Shown: piece by piece, positions 8,933-17,170 of the stretch | How positions within the stretch are numbered: position 1 is the stretch's first letter | How the letters are laid out: each line of letters starts with the position of its first letter | Assembly: GCF_003429005.1 (NCBI RefSeq) | Contig: NZ_QVQV01000005.1 | Location: 62,113-126,112, forward strand | Origin: Paraburkholderia sp. DHOC27 | Lineage (GTDB): Bacteria; Pseudomonadota; Gammaproteobacteria; Burkholderiales; Burkholderiaceae | DNA: 64,000 nucleotides | Direction of reading: 5' to 3' | The notes under the pieces: model-generated | Databases searched by the model: none | What the model was told of the DNA's origin: nothing | What the model saw: the letters and a program-made list of their open reading frames with translations, nothing else | Made by a program: the position numbers and the translations under genes

Positions 8933-10360
8933 TCAGGGCGCGTACGACGCGGCCATGCCGCTTTCGAGCCCGTGATCGAGCGTGGTGCGGATAATCGACA
9001 GGCCGCGTGTGAGCGCTTCGCGCGAGGTTGCGCCGGTCATGCAGATACGCACCGCGTGGGGCGCGGCGTTGCGGCCAATCACGAAGCTGTCCGCGGTCTT
9101 GACCAGCACGCCTTCCTGCCGCAGCGCCGCGGCGAACTCCGCGGCCCGCCACGGTTCCGGCAGCGGCAGCCAGAGATGCGAACTGGTGTCCGCATGACGG
9201 TACGCCACGCCGTCGAGAATCTCGCGCGCCACTTCGTGCTGCGTCTCGATGTACGCGCGTTGCAGGCCGTTCAGACGCTCCATCTCGCCATTCTCGATCC
9301 AGCGCGACACCACTTCGGCCATCAGCGGCGCGGTCATCCAGCAATCGCTGCGGATGACGGCGGCGATCTTCGAACTCCACGCGGACGGCGCCTGCAGATA
9401 ACCGATCCGCAAACCGGGCGCGACCGACTTCGACAAGCCCGCGATCAGGAACGACTGTTCCGGCAGCCGGGTGGAGAGCGGCTCGGGCGGCGCTTCGAGC
9501 AACATGGCCGGCACCAGGTCTTCGATCAGCAGCACGCTGTGCCGTTGCAGGATGGCGGCGACTTCGTCGCGCCGCGCGCTGGACATGGTCGCGGTGGTGG
9601 GATTGTGGATGGTCGGCACGCAGAAAATGGCGCGCGGATGCAGCGACTTGCAGGCCAGTTCCAGCGCCGTGGGCACCAGACCCTCGGCGTCGATTTCCAC
9701 GCCCACCAGATGCAGCCGCAGTTGCCGTGCGAGCGCGATGATGCCCGGATAGCTCACCACTTCCGCGAGCACGGTGTCACCCGGTCGCGCCACTGCGCGC
9801 AGCACCGAGGCGAGCGCATGTTGCGCGCCCTGCGTCACCAGCACGCGTGACGCGCTGGCTGGACTGCCGGCGCGCCCGAGCCACGCCGCGCCCGCCAGCC
9901 GATGCCGCATCGAGCCGGCTTCCGGCGCGTATTGCAGCAGTTCGGCAGTGAGCCTCTCGTCGTTGGCAATTTCGTGCAGCGTGGCCGAGAGCGCCGCCGC
10001 CTCGCCGGTGGACTGCGGCACGTTCTGGCCGAGGTCGATCAGCGCGGGCGACTGCGCCATGCCGTGGCGCAACGAGCCGTGCCCCATGTGCGCGGGCAGC
10101 TCGCGCGGGCGCACCTGCGCCACGTAGGTGCCGTCGCCCACGCGCGCGTTGGCGAGCCCCTGGCGTTCCAGTTCGGCATAAGCCCGGCTGATGGTGCCGG
10201 TGGTGACCTTGAGTTCGCTCGCGAGGGAGCGATGCGGCGGCAGTTTCTCGCCTGCGGGCAACTGCCCGTTGAGGATGGCCTGCGCGAAGGCTCGCGCAAT
10301 GACCTGATATTTGGGATCGCTGCCCGCGTCAATCCTGGGCAGCCACGCGTTCATCGCCAT
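8933..10360 (-). CDS. MocR-type transcriptional regulator (GntR HTH plus aminotransferase-like domain)
   Basis: Protein of 475 aa with two domains. Residues about 15-80 form a GntR winged helix (GEKLPPHRSLASELKVTTGTISRAYAEL region), and the rest is a fold-type-I PLP aminotransferase-like domain. The probable Schiff-base lysine is in IAGLSKSVAPGLRIGYL. MocR proteins usually sense PLP or an amino compound and regulate adjacent genes. It is divergently transcribed from the enolase-superfamily/ABC transporter operon at 10565-14777, which is its likely target. Known members govern PLP, taurine, GABA and ectoine metabolism; the effector here is unknown. Confidence 0.88.
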   Translation of the reverse strand: MAMNAWLPRIDAGSDPKYQVIARAFAQAILNGQLPAGEKLPPHRSLASELKVTTGTISRAYAELERQGLANARVGDGTYVAQVRPRELPAHMGHGSLRHGMAQSPALIDLGQNVPQSTGEAAALSATLHEIANDERLTAELLQYAPEAGSMRHRLAGAAWLGRAGSPASASRVLVTQGAQHALASVLRAVARPGDTVLAEVVSYPGIIALARQLRLHLVGVEIDAEGLVPTALELACKSLHPRAIFCVPTIHNPTTATMSSARRDEVAAILQRHSVLLIEDLVPAMLLEAPPEPLSTRLPEQSFLIAGLSKSVAPGLRIGYLQAPSAWSSKIAAVIRSDCWMTAPLMAEVVSRWIENGEMERLNGLQRAYIETQHEVAREILDGVAYRHADTSSHLWLPLPEPWRAAEFAAALRQEGVLVKTADSFVIGRNAAPHAVRICMTGATSREALTRGLSIIRTTLDHGLESGMAASYAP

Positions 10361-10564
10361 GATGCGGCGGTCTCCTTCTCGTTGGCATGGATGCCCTGTT
10401 TGTGATTGACATCATACGCAGCCTCCGTCAGGAAATTGCACGCAGTCATTTACTTTAATTGAACCGATTGAGTTGGCCGTGGCGTCTTCATAGCATGGCG
10501 TCATTCGCAAATTCAATTGTGCCCCCTGGCGCGGCACGCTGGCATCCACAAAGGAAGCGCATTG
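10361..10564. promoter_or_regulatory. Divergent promoter region between MocR regulator and transport operon
   Basis: 204 bp shared by the two divergent units. It contains ATTGA repeated nine bases apart (10458 and 10467), and AATTGAA (10457-10463) facing TTCAATT (10512-10518). MocR regulators often bind direct repeats near such promoters, so these are candidate operators. I could not identify clear -35/-10 pairs by eye. Confidence 0.35.
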
Positions 10565-11722
10565 ATGAGCCGTGAACCACAGTTGTCCGCCCATACCGCT
10601 CGGATCGCCCGGATCGACATCACGCATCACCAGCTGGAACTCGACCCGCCGTTCCCGGCGTCGTGGGATAGCCAGCCGCGCCGCAAATTCCCCGCCACCA
10701 TCGTACGGGTTTACGACGATGAAGGACGTATGGGCGTGGGTTCCGGCGATGTCATGTATGGCTTCGCGGACTACCAGCACCTCTTCATCGGCACCGATCC
10801 GCTCGACCTCGCGCGCCACAGCGCGGTACTCGACAACATCGGCTTTCATGCTGGCCGGCCGTGGCCGCTAGATATCGCGCTGTGGGATCTGGCCGGCAAG
10901 ATTCGCGGCGAACCCTGCTGGAAGATGATGGGCGGCCGCAGCCAGCGGATTCGCGCGTACGCGTCGAGCGGTGTGCACCGGCATCCGGACGCCATGGCGG
11001 ACATGGCGCGGCATATCGCCGAGCGCGGCTTCGCGGCATTGAAAATCCGTTTCGGCCGCCCGAGCCTTGCCGACGATCTCGCCGCGCTCGCCGCCGTGCG
11101 CGAGGCCGTGGGCGATCGCCTCGAACTGATGGTGGACTGCAATCAGGGCTGGCGCATGCCTTGGGATACCACCGAACCGTGGAACGTCGCCACCGCCCTC
11201 GAAGTGGCGGGCGAACTCGAAAAATACGACGTCTACTGGATGGAAGAGCCGCTGCATCGCGGCGACTACGCGGGCTACGCGGCCCTGCGGCGCGGCACCA
11301 CGCTGCGCATTGCCGGCGGGGAGATGACCCGCGAGCGCTACGAGTTCGATCAACTGCTTGCCTATGACAGCCTCGACGTGTTTCAGCCCGACGTGGCCTG
11401 TTCGCTCGGCATGGAAGGTCTGCGCAAGCTCGCGCACGCGGTCGAGGCACGCGGCAAGGTGTTCACGCCGCACACGTGGGGCAACGGCATCGGCCTGATG
11501 GCCAATCTGCACCTCACGGCTGGCGCCGCCTCGGCGCCCTTTATCGAATTCCCCTACGACCCGCCGGAATGGTCGATTGCGCGGCGCGACTTCATGTTGC
11601 AGCAGCCCATCGATATCGACAGCGAAGGCTGGCTCACGCTATCCGACGCGCCGGGCCTCGGCCTCGCCATCGACGAAGCGGCCCTCGCCGCCACGCTCAG
11701 TTCTCGAAGTACCTACGCCTGA
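10565..11722 (+). CDS. Enolase-superfamily enzyme, mandelate racemase/muconate lactonizing type
   Basis: 385-aa enzyme likely to abstract a proton alpha to a carboxylate and then racemise, epimerise or dehydrate. Catalytic residues can be aligned to mandelate racemase: K160-I-R162 (K164/K166 position), metal ligands D191, E227 or E228, and E253 in AGGEMTRE, the D276/H303 dyad (QPDVACS and FTPHTWGNG), and E328 near the end of the barrel. The second lysine of KxK is replaced by Arg, leaving His as the main base. Start 10565 has AAGGAAG upstream. It leads an apparent operon with a quaternary-amine ABC transporter, so a betaine-like or carnitine-like acid is a plausible but unproven substrate. 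Confidence 0.88.
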   Translation: MSREPQLSAHTARIARIDITHHQLELDPPFPASWDSQPRRKFPATIVRVYDDEGRMGVGSGDVMYGFADYQHLFIGTDPLDLARHSAVLDNIGFHAGRPWPLDIALWDLAGKIRGEPCWKMMGGRSQRIRAYASSGVHRHPDAMADMARHIAERGFAALKIRFGRPSLADDLAALAAVREAVGDRLELMVDCNQGWRMPWDTTEPWNVATALEVAGELEKYDVYWMEEPLHRGDYAGYAALRRGTTLRIAGGEMTRERYEFDQLLAYDSLDVFQPDVACSLGMEGLRKLAHAVEARGKVFTPHTWGNGIGLMANLHLTAGAASAPFIEFPYDPPEWSIARRDFMLQQPIDIDSEGWLTLSDAPGLGLAIDEAALAATLSSRSTYA

Positions 11723-11767
11723 CGCGTCACACGACGCACACATCAAAGCCAATAAAAGGAGACAGAA

Positions 11768-12808
11768 ATGCAGATCAAACCCTGGATGCGCGCGGCCTGC
11801 GTGGCGCTGGCCACGAGCGCCTTGTGGCCGGCCGCCGCGCACGCCGGCACGTGGTGTTCGAGCGGCAAGCCCGTGCACTTTGCCGGTGTCACATGGGAAA
11901 GCGGTTCGTTCACGAGCGAAGTGCTGCGTTACATCACGGAAAAAGGCTACGGCTGCAAGACCGACACGATCCCGGGCAGCACCGCCGCCACGGAAACCGC
12001 CCTCGCCCGCAACGACCTGCAGGTCTGGGGCGAACAATGGACGGGCCGCTCCGAAATCATCGCCAAGGGTGTGGCTGACGGCCAGGTGAAGCTGATCGGC
12101 GACACGCTGCCTGGCGGCACCAACGAAGGCTGGTACGTGCCGGAATACGTGGTGAAGGGCGATGCGTCGCGCGGCATCAAGCCGAGTGCACCGAATCTCG
12201 TCTCCGTGGCCGACCTGCCGAAATACAAGGAACTGTTCGAGGACGACGAGGAACCGGGCAAGGGCCGCTTTCTCAACTGCCCGGCCGGCTGGGACTGCGA
12301 ACGTGTGAATTCGCGTCTGCTGACGGTCATGAAGCTGGACGACAACTACACGAACTTCCGTCCCGGCACCGGTGCCGCGCTCGACGCCGCGATCTCGTCC
12401 GCCTACCAGCGCGGCAAACCGATCCTGTTCTACTACTGGGAACCGGCGGCGCTGATGGCCAAGTACAAGTTCGTCCAGCTAAAGATGCCGCCGTTCGACC
12501 AGAAGTGTTGGGAAACGCTGCGCGCCGACAAGAGCACCTCGCAGTGCGCGTCCTCGTATCTGGTTTCGCATCTGAAGATCGGTGTCTCGACGCCGTTCTA
12601 TCAAGCCGAACCCGAACTGATGACGACCTACTCGAAGGTCAGCTTCTCGATGGACTTCCTGAACAAGACCATCCTCGAAATGACCAGCAAGAAGATCGAC
12701 GGTCCGACCATGGCGAAGCAGTTCCTGCATGACCATCCGGAAATGTGGAAGGCGTGGGTCCCGAACGATGTCGCGCAGCGTGTGCAGACCTCGCTCGCGG
12801 GCGCCTGA
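11768..12808 (+). CDS. Quaternary-amine-type ABC transporter substrate-binding protein (OpuAC/ProX family)
   Basis: Periplasmic binding protein of 346 aa. A signal peptide of about 26 residues ends in AAAHA-G. The mature protein has the OpuAC fold signature and many aromatics suitable for a quaternary ammonium cage (W43, W88, W91, W122, Y123, Y222-W224). It carries six mature cysteines (C30, C63, C171, C177, C247, C260), an even number that would allow three disulfides, which I regard as unusual for this family. AAAGGAG precedes the start, 45 bp after the enolase-type gene, so the two are probably co-transcribed. Substrates of the family include glycine betaine, choline, proline betaine and carnitine. 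Confidence 0.88.
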   Translation: MQIKPWMRAACVALATSALWPAAAHAGTWCSSGKPVHFAGVTWESGSFTSEVLRYITEKGYGCKTDTIPGSTAATETALARNDLQVWGEQWTGRSEIIAKGVADGQVKLIGDTLPGGTNEGWYVPEYVVKGDASRGIKPSAPNLVSVADLPKYKELFEDDEEPGKGRFLNCPAGWDCERVNSRLLTVMKLDDNYTNFRPGTGAALDAAISSAYQRGKPILFYYWEPAALMAKYKFVQLKMPPFDQKCWETLRADKSTSQCASSYLVSHLKIGVSTPFYQAEPELMTTYSKVSFSMDFLNKTILEMTSKKIDGPTMAKQFLHDHPEMWKAWVPNDVAQRVQTSLAGA

Positions 12809-12905
12809 GTTTCTGCTGCGATATCACGAAGTCTTGCGCTGAATGGATGGCACGGCGGCCAGCGCCGCCGTGTGCCGTCTGCATTCGCGCGTCGGAGGTT
12901 TGATC

Positions 12906-13919
12906 ATGAATTCGATTTTTCTGCATCTGTCGATTGCGGACTGGGTCAACGACGTGGTGCAGTCGTTCGTCACGCGCTACGGCGACAGCTTTCACAACTT
13001 CAGCCTGATGCTGCTGCACTACCTGCTGGTGCCGCTCGAAGGCGCACTGCGCGCCGTGCCGGCGTGGGTCATTCTGCTGGCGGTGGGTGCAGTGACGTGG
13101 AACGCCACGCGACGCCTCGCCATTGCCGGCTTCTTCGTCCTGCTGCTGTATGCGATTGGCTGCTTCGGCCTGTGGGACAAACTGATGGAAACGCTCGCGC
13201 TGATGCTGGTCGCGACGGTCCTCTCGGTCGTGCTCGGCGTACCGCTCGGCATTTTCACCTCACGCAGCGCGCTGCTGCGCCGCGTGCTGCTGCCGGTGCT
13301 CGACATCATGCAGACGCTGCCCAGCTTCGTGTATCTGATTCCCGTGCTGATGCTGTTCGGCCTCGGCAAGGTGCCGGCCATTCTCGCCACCATCATCTAC
13401 GCCCTGCCGCCGCTGATCCGCCTGACCGATCTCGGCATCCGTCACGTGGATGCGGACGTGGTCGAAGCCGCGCGCGCCTTCGGCACGACGCGCTGGCAAT
13501 TGCTGGTGAACGTGCAGTTGCCGCTCGCGCGTCCGAGCATCATGGCCGGTATCAACCAGACCACCATGATGGCGCTGTCGATGGTCGTGATCGCTTCGAT
13601 GATCGGCGCGCGCGGGCTCGGTGAAGACGTGCTCGCGGGCATTCAGACGCTCGATGTCGGCAAGGGCATGCAGGCCGGCATTGCGATCGTGATTCTCGCC
13701 ATCGTCATCGACCGCATCAGCCAGGGCTACGGCCAGGATCGCCGCACGCGGCGTCTGCTGGCGTTGCGCCGCAAGGCCAGGGCGGCCTCGCGCATCCCAT
13801 ACACGCGCAATGCGGCAGCCGCTTCCGCAGACGACGCCACGCAAGACGCGGCGAGCGATGCGGCAAATGATGCGGATCAAACCAGCCGCAGCGGGCTGGC
13901 AAGCCGTGCCGCGAAGTAG
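12906..13919 (+). CDS. Quaternary-amine-type ABC transporter permease (ProW/OpuAB family)
   Basis: Inner-membrane subunit of 337 aa with about six hydrophobic helices. The coupling loop EAARAFGTTRWQLL near residue 190 is the EAA motif that contacts the ATPase. The N-terminus has the soluble-then-membrane layout of ProW. The C-terminal tail after about residue 290 is hydrophilic, rich in Ala, Asp and Arg, and probably disordered. Start 12906 has GGAGG ten bases upstream; the reading frame extends further upstream without a ribosome site. It lies 97 bp after the binding protein and 36 bp before the ATPase gene. Confidence 0.9.
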   Translation: MNSIFLHLSIADWVNDVVQSFVTRYGDSFHNFSLMLLHYLLVPLEGALRAVPAWVILLAVGAVTWNATRRLAIAGFFVLLLYAIGCFGLWDKLMETLALMLVATVLSVVLGVPLGIFTSRSALLRRVLLPVLDIMQTLPSFVYLIPVLMLFGLGKVPAILATIIYALPPLIRLTDLGIRHVDADVVEAARAFGTTRWQLLVNVQLPLARPSIMAGINQTTMMALSMVVIASMIGARGLGEDVLAGIQTLDVGKGMQAGIAIVILAIVIDRISQGYGQDRRTRRLLALRRKARAASRIPYTRNAAAASADDATQDAASDAANDADQTSRSGLASRAAK

Positions 13920-13955
13920 CCGCCCGCACTGCGTGAAAAAGCTTAGGAGACAGAC

Positions 13956-14777
13956 ATGGCAGCGATAGAAGTCAAGCACGTGTACAAGCTGTTTGGCCCG
14001 GAAACCAGTCACGCCCGCGTGCTCGACCTGCTGCGCGCCGGCAAAGGCAAGGCCGAGGTGCTGGCGCAGACGGGCTGCAACGTGGGCCTGAACGATGTCA
14101 GCCTGAACATCGGTTCGGGCGAAATTTTCGTGATCATGGGATTGTCGGGCTCGGGCAAATCGACCCTGGTGCGTCACTTCAACCGGCTGATCGAGCCGAC
14201 TGCGGGCGAGATCGTGATCGACGGTTCCGACGTCATCAAGCTCAACCCGGAAGGTCTGCGTGAGCTGCGCCGCTTCAAGGTCAGCATGGTGTTTCAGAAC
14301 TTCGGCTTGCTGCCGCATCAGACGGTGCTCGACAACACCGCGTATGCGCTGCGCACGCGCGGCGAAGGCAAGGTCGAAGCGTATGAGAAGGCGCGCGCGT
14401 GGCTCGGCAAAGTGGGCCTGAACGGCTACGACGAGCACTATCCCGACGAACTCTCGGGCGGCATGCGCCAGCGCGTGGGTCTGGCGCGGGCGCTCGCTGC
14501 GGATACGGACGTCCTGCTGATGGACGAGGCGTTCTCCGCGCTCGATCCGCTGATCCGCACGGAAATGCAGGACCAGTTGCTGCAGTTGCAGGCCACGCTG
14601 AATAAGACCATCGTGTTCATCACGCATGATCTGGACGAGGCATTGCGCATCGGCAATCGTATTGCGATTTTGCGCGATGGCACGCTGGTGCAGGAAGGCA
14701 CGCCCAACGAGATTCTGACGCGCCCGGCGGATGACTACGTGCGGCGCTTTGTGGAACGGCGCACGGCGGTGCAGTAA
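13956..14777 (+). CDS. Quaternary-amine-type ABC transporter ATP-binding protein (ProV/OpuAA family)
   Basis: ATPase of 273 aa energising the transporter encoded just upstream. Walker A is GLSGSGKST, the Q-loop lies in SMVFQNFGLLPHQTV, the ABC signature is LSGGMRQR, Walker B is VLLMDEAFSALDP, and the H-loop is FITHDLDEA. The long N-terminal extension before Walker A is typical of ProV. It lacks the C-terminal tandem CBS domains that sense osmolarity in ProV/OpuA, ending soon after the DDYVRRFV helix, which argues for a nutrient-uptake rather than an osmotically gated system. A strong hairpin terminator follows. Confidence 0.92.
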   Translation: MAAIEVKHVYKLFGPETSHARVLDLLRAGKGKAEVLAQTGCNVGLNDVSLNIGSGEIFVIMGLSGSGKSTLVRHFNRLIEPTAGEIVIDGSDVIKLNPEGLRELRRFKVSMVFQNFGLLPHQTVLDNTAYALRTRGEGKVEAYEKARAWLGKVGLNGYDEHYPDELSGGMRQRVGLARALAADTDVLLMDEAFSALDPLIRTEMQDQLLQLQATLNKTIVFITHDLDEALRIGNRIAILRDGTLVQEGTPNEILTRPADDYVRRFVERRTAVQ

Positions 14778-14868
14778 GGCAGGACGCGTCATCGCGCGGC
14801 GCTGTGGACCCCAGCGAGCCGATTCCACGGGCCGCCCGCCCACAGCCCTGCGGGTAGAATGCAGGCAA

Positions 14869-14899
14869 CGCGACGCACTCCGGTGCGTCGCGTGCTTTT
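14869..14899 (+). terminator. Terminator of the quaternary-amine transporter operon
   Basis: Perfect 10-bp stem CGCGACGCAC / GTGCGTCGCG with a TCCG tetraloop (14869-14892) followed by TGCTTTTC. It ends the operon 92 bp after the ATPase stop codon and precedes the pseudouridine synthase gene. Confidence 0.8.
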
Positions 14900-14923
14900 C
14901 AGCCCTGCCGTTCTCTCGCTCCC

Positions 14924-15628
14924 ATGAATCTCGAAAGCGTTCTCTTTACTCAGGGTTTCGGTTCCCGACGCCAATGCCGCGCGCTGATCGCTGATGGGCG
15001 CGTGACCATCGCCGGCAGCGTGTGCGCCGATCCAGACGCTGACGTCGCAACGGACAACCTGAGCTTCACCGTCGACGGCACTGCATGGCCGTATCACGAG
15101 CACGCCTATCTGCTGCTCAACAAACCGGCCGGCTACGAATGCTCGCGCGAGCCGCAGCATCATCTGAGCGTCTTCAATCTGTTGCCCCCACCCTTCGCGG
15201 AACGTGGCGTGCAATGCGTGGGGCGGCTCGATCAGGACACCACCGGATTGTTGCTGCTCTCGGATGACGGCAAGTTCGTGCACGCCTTCACCTCGCCTAA
15301 GCGCAAGGTGCCCAAGGTCTACCTGGCAACGACGCGCCATCCGCTCGACGACCTCCAGTTGAAGGCCTTACGCGAGGGCGTCTTGCTGCACGGCGAGGCT
15401 AAACCGATCGCCGCCGTGGCCGCGCAGGCGCGCGGCGAGCACATGCTCGAACTCACGGTGCTGGAGGGCAAATACCATCAGGTCAAGCGCATGGTGGCGG
15501 CGGCGGGCAATCGCGTGGAAGCGCTGCATCGTGAGCGGATTGGCGGCCTCGTCTTGCCGCAGACGCTAGCGGAAGGTGCGTGGCAATGGCTCGACGAAGC
15601 GGCACTCAGCGCATTGCGCCAGGGGTGA
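14924..15628 (+). CDS. rsuA: 16S rRNA pseudouridine synthase, RsuA type
   Basis: Converts a uridine in 16S rRNA (U516 in E. coli) to pseudouridine. The 234-aa protein has an N-terminal S4-like RNA-binding part (FGSRRQCRALIADGRVTIAG) and the RsuA/RluB catalytic core, with the catalytic aspartate in GRLDQDTTGLLLLSDDG near residue 108 and the late motif EGKYHQVKRM. Length and the absence of long extensions fit RsuA better than RluB or RluF, but the exact target uridine is inferred. Confidence 0.88.
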   Translation: MNLESVLFTQGFGSRRQCRALIADGRVTIAGSVCADPDADVATDNLSFTVDGTAWPYHEHAYLLLNKPAGYECSREPQHHLSVFNLLPPPFAERGVQCVGRLDQDTTGLLLLSDDGKFVHAFTSPKRKVPKVYLATTRHPLDDLQLKALREGVLLHGEAKPIAAVAAQARGEHMLELTVLEGKYHQVKRMVAAAGNRVEALHRERIGGLVLPQTLAEGAWQWLDEAALSALRQG

Positions 15629-15830
15629 GACCGGCGCTCCGCACGGCATGATTGGAGCGCGTATGCGCGTCGACGCTATGCGATTTGCAACGCAGCGAAA
15701 CCACGGCGTGCGACGCCGCACCAAACCAATCAAAAAGACCTGCTGCGCGCTGCGTCGCAGCATGATCTTCCTGACAACTCGCCCTATACTCGCTTAAACA
15801 AAGACTACAAAAGTTTCAGGAGGGGCGGCC

Positions 15831-16019
15831 ATGATCATCAACTCTACGTTCGAGATCTCGGGTGCGTTGATTGCCTTCATTTGCCTCAGCGCGGTGCTGA
15901 TTCTCGGCTTGATCATCGCCATGCACGTGCGGCGCGCCTACCATCCAAGCCTGATCGGCGCCTTGATTGGCGCATTCCTCTGCTTCCTGCTACTCGAAGC
16001 GTTACCGGCTCTGACGTGA
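15831..16019 (+). CDS. Small two-helix membrane protein, function unknown
   Basis: 62-aa protein that I do not recognise. An excellent Shine-Dalgarno (AGGAGG) lies about seven bases before the ATG. Two hydrophobic segments (residues about 8-30 and 40-58) flank a short basic loop MHVRRAYHPS, suggesting a helical hairpin in the inner membrane with the loop in the cytoplasm. It is monocistronic, between rsuA and the convergent SDR gene. TATACT at 15785-15790 could be its -10 element, but no good -35 accompanies it. Confidence 0.65.
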   Translation: MIINSTFEISGALIAFICLSAVLILGLIIAMHVRRAYHPSLIGALIGAFLCFLLLEALPALT

Positions 16020-16086
16020 GCCAGTCCGGCGTGGATGTTCGTGATCGGGCGCTGCGCGGCTGAACGCTCAGCGCGGGCCAGCCTTC

Positions 16087-17103
16087 TCATTTGCGCTTCG
16101 CGCTTTGCAGGTAATCCTCGACCGTTGGATACCGCAGCCGTATGCGCAACTCGCGTTTCAACCGCGCGTTGACCAGTCGCCGCGATTCGCGCATGAACGA
16201 CAACAGCATCGGCTCGATCTGCGTTTCGGCCTGCGCCCGCGTGATGCGCGGTGGGCGCTCCATCCCGAATGCATCGGCCACCGCATCGAAATACGCGCCC
16301 ATCTTCAGCACGCTGTCGTCGCAGGCGTGGACCACGCGCCCGGGTCTACCGAGCCGCGTCATGCGCACCAGAATCGCGGCGAGGTCGTCGGCGTGAATGT
16401 GATTGGTGTAGACATCGTCGGCATCGGTAAGCGCCGGCGTGCGTTTTTCGAGCCGCGCGAGCGGCAGGCGCTGGTCCGCATAGATGCCCGGAATGCGCGC
16501 GATACTCGCCGTGTGTGCGCCGCGCGCCGTGGCCTTGCGCAACTGCCGCTCCGCCGACACGCGCCGCAGGGCCCGTGGATTCGCCGGCCGCACCTGGCGC
16601 GTTTCGTCGACCAGAGCCCCGCCGCAGTCCCCGTAGACCCCCGACGTGCTGGCGTAGACGATCCGCACGGGTGCCCTCGGCCCCTGAGCCCGCACTACCC
16701 TGTCGGGTACAATAGCGGATGCTATTTGATCCATCCATGCGGCACGAAGCACGCGCATGCGGCCCATTGGACGAGCGGCGCTGCGAGCCGGCCCGATACG
16801 GCGTACGCTCAACGTGGCGAGCAACGTGCGAGTGCGGCGATCGACGTCGCCGGTCTTTTGCGGCGGGGCCAGATGCAGGACGGTCGGCGCAAGACCCGCA
16901 AGCCGCTTCAGGCTGCGGCGGGCGTCGAGATCGCCGAGCAGCGGCGTTACGCCCGCCGCGCGCAATTCATCGCACCGGGCTGTCTGGGTCGTCAACGCAA
17001 ACAGGCGTGCGCGCGGCCGCAGCAATTCGACGCATCGCATGCCGACGTCGCCGCAGCCCACAATCAGCACGCGCGGACGGCGCAAGTTTCGTGTGGCTTT
17101 CAT
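16087..17103 (-). CDS. NAD(P)-binding SDR/epimerase-like protein (YeeZ type)
   Basis: Extended short-chain dehydrogenase-like protein of 338 aa. The nucleotide-binding loop is VLIVGCGDVGMRCVELL near the N-terminus; VYASTSGVYGDCGG carries the Ser/Tyr region typical of epimerases. The usual YxxxK catalytic pair is not obvious: after GVYGD the expected lysine is replaced in an Arg-rich RALRRVSAE segment. The substrate is unknown. The start at 17103 is chosen because the frame continuing to 17139 would run into the promoter region shared with the divergent reductase gene. Confidence 0.78.
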   Translation of the reverse strand: MKATRNLRRPRVLIVGCGDVGMRCVELLRPRARLFALTTQTARCDELRAAGVTPLLGDLDARRSLKRLAGLAPTVLHLAPPQKTGDVDRRTRTLLATLSVRRIGPARSAARPMGRMRVLRAAWMDQIASAIVPDRVVRAQGPRAPVRIVYASTSGVYGDCGGALVDETRQVRPANPRALRRVSAERQLRKATARGAHTASIARIPGIYADQRLPLARLEKRTPALTDADDVYTNHIHADDLAAILVRMTRLGRPGRVVHACDDSVLKMGAYFDAVADAFGMERPPRITRAQAETQIEPMLLSFMRESRRLVNARLKRELRIRLRYPTVEDYLQSAKRK

Positions 17104-17170
17104 GGTGGACGCATTGTAGCCGTGAAGAACGGCTCGCACCGATTACCGACTTTTCGAACTCGAATACGCT

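Noticed and set aside
16682..16740. Interruption-like Arg-rich stretch in the SDR protein
   Set aside because: The frame is continuous through it; it is probably a divergent loop rather than a frameshift, although a sequence error cannot be excluded.
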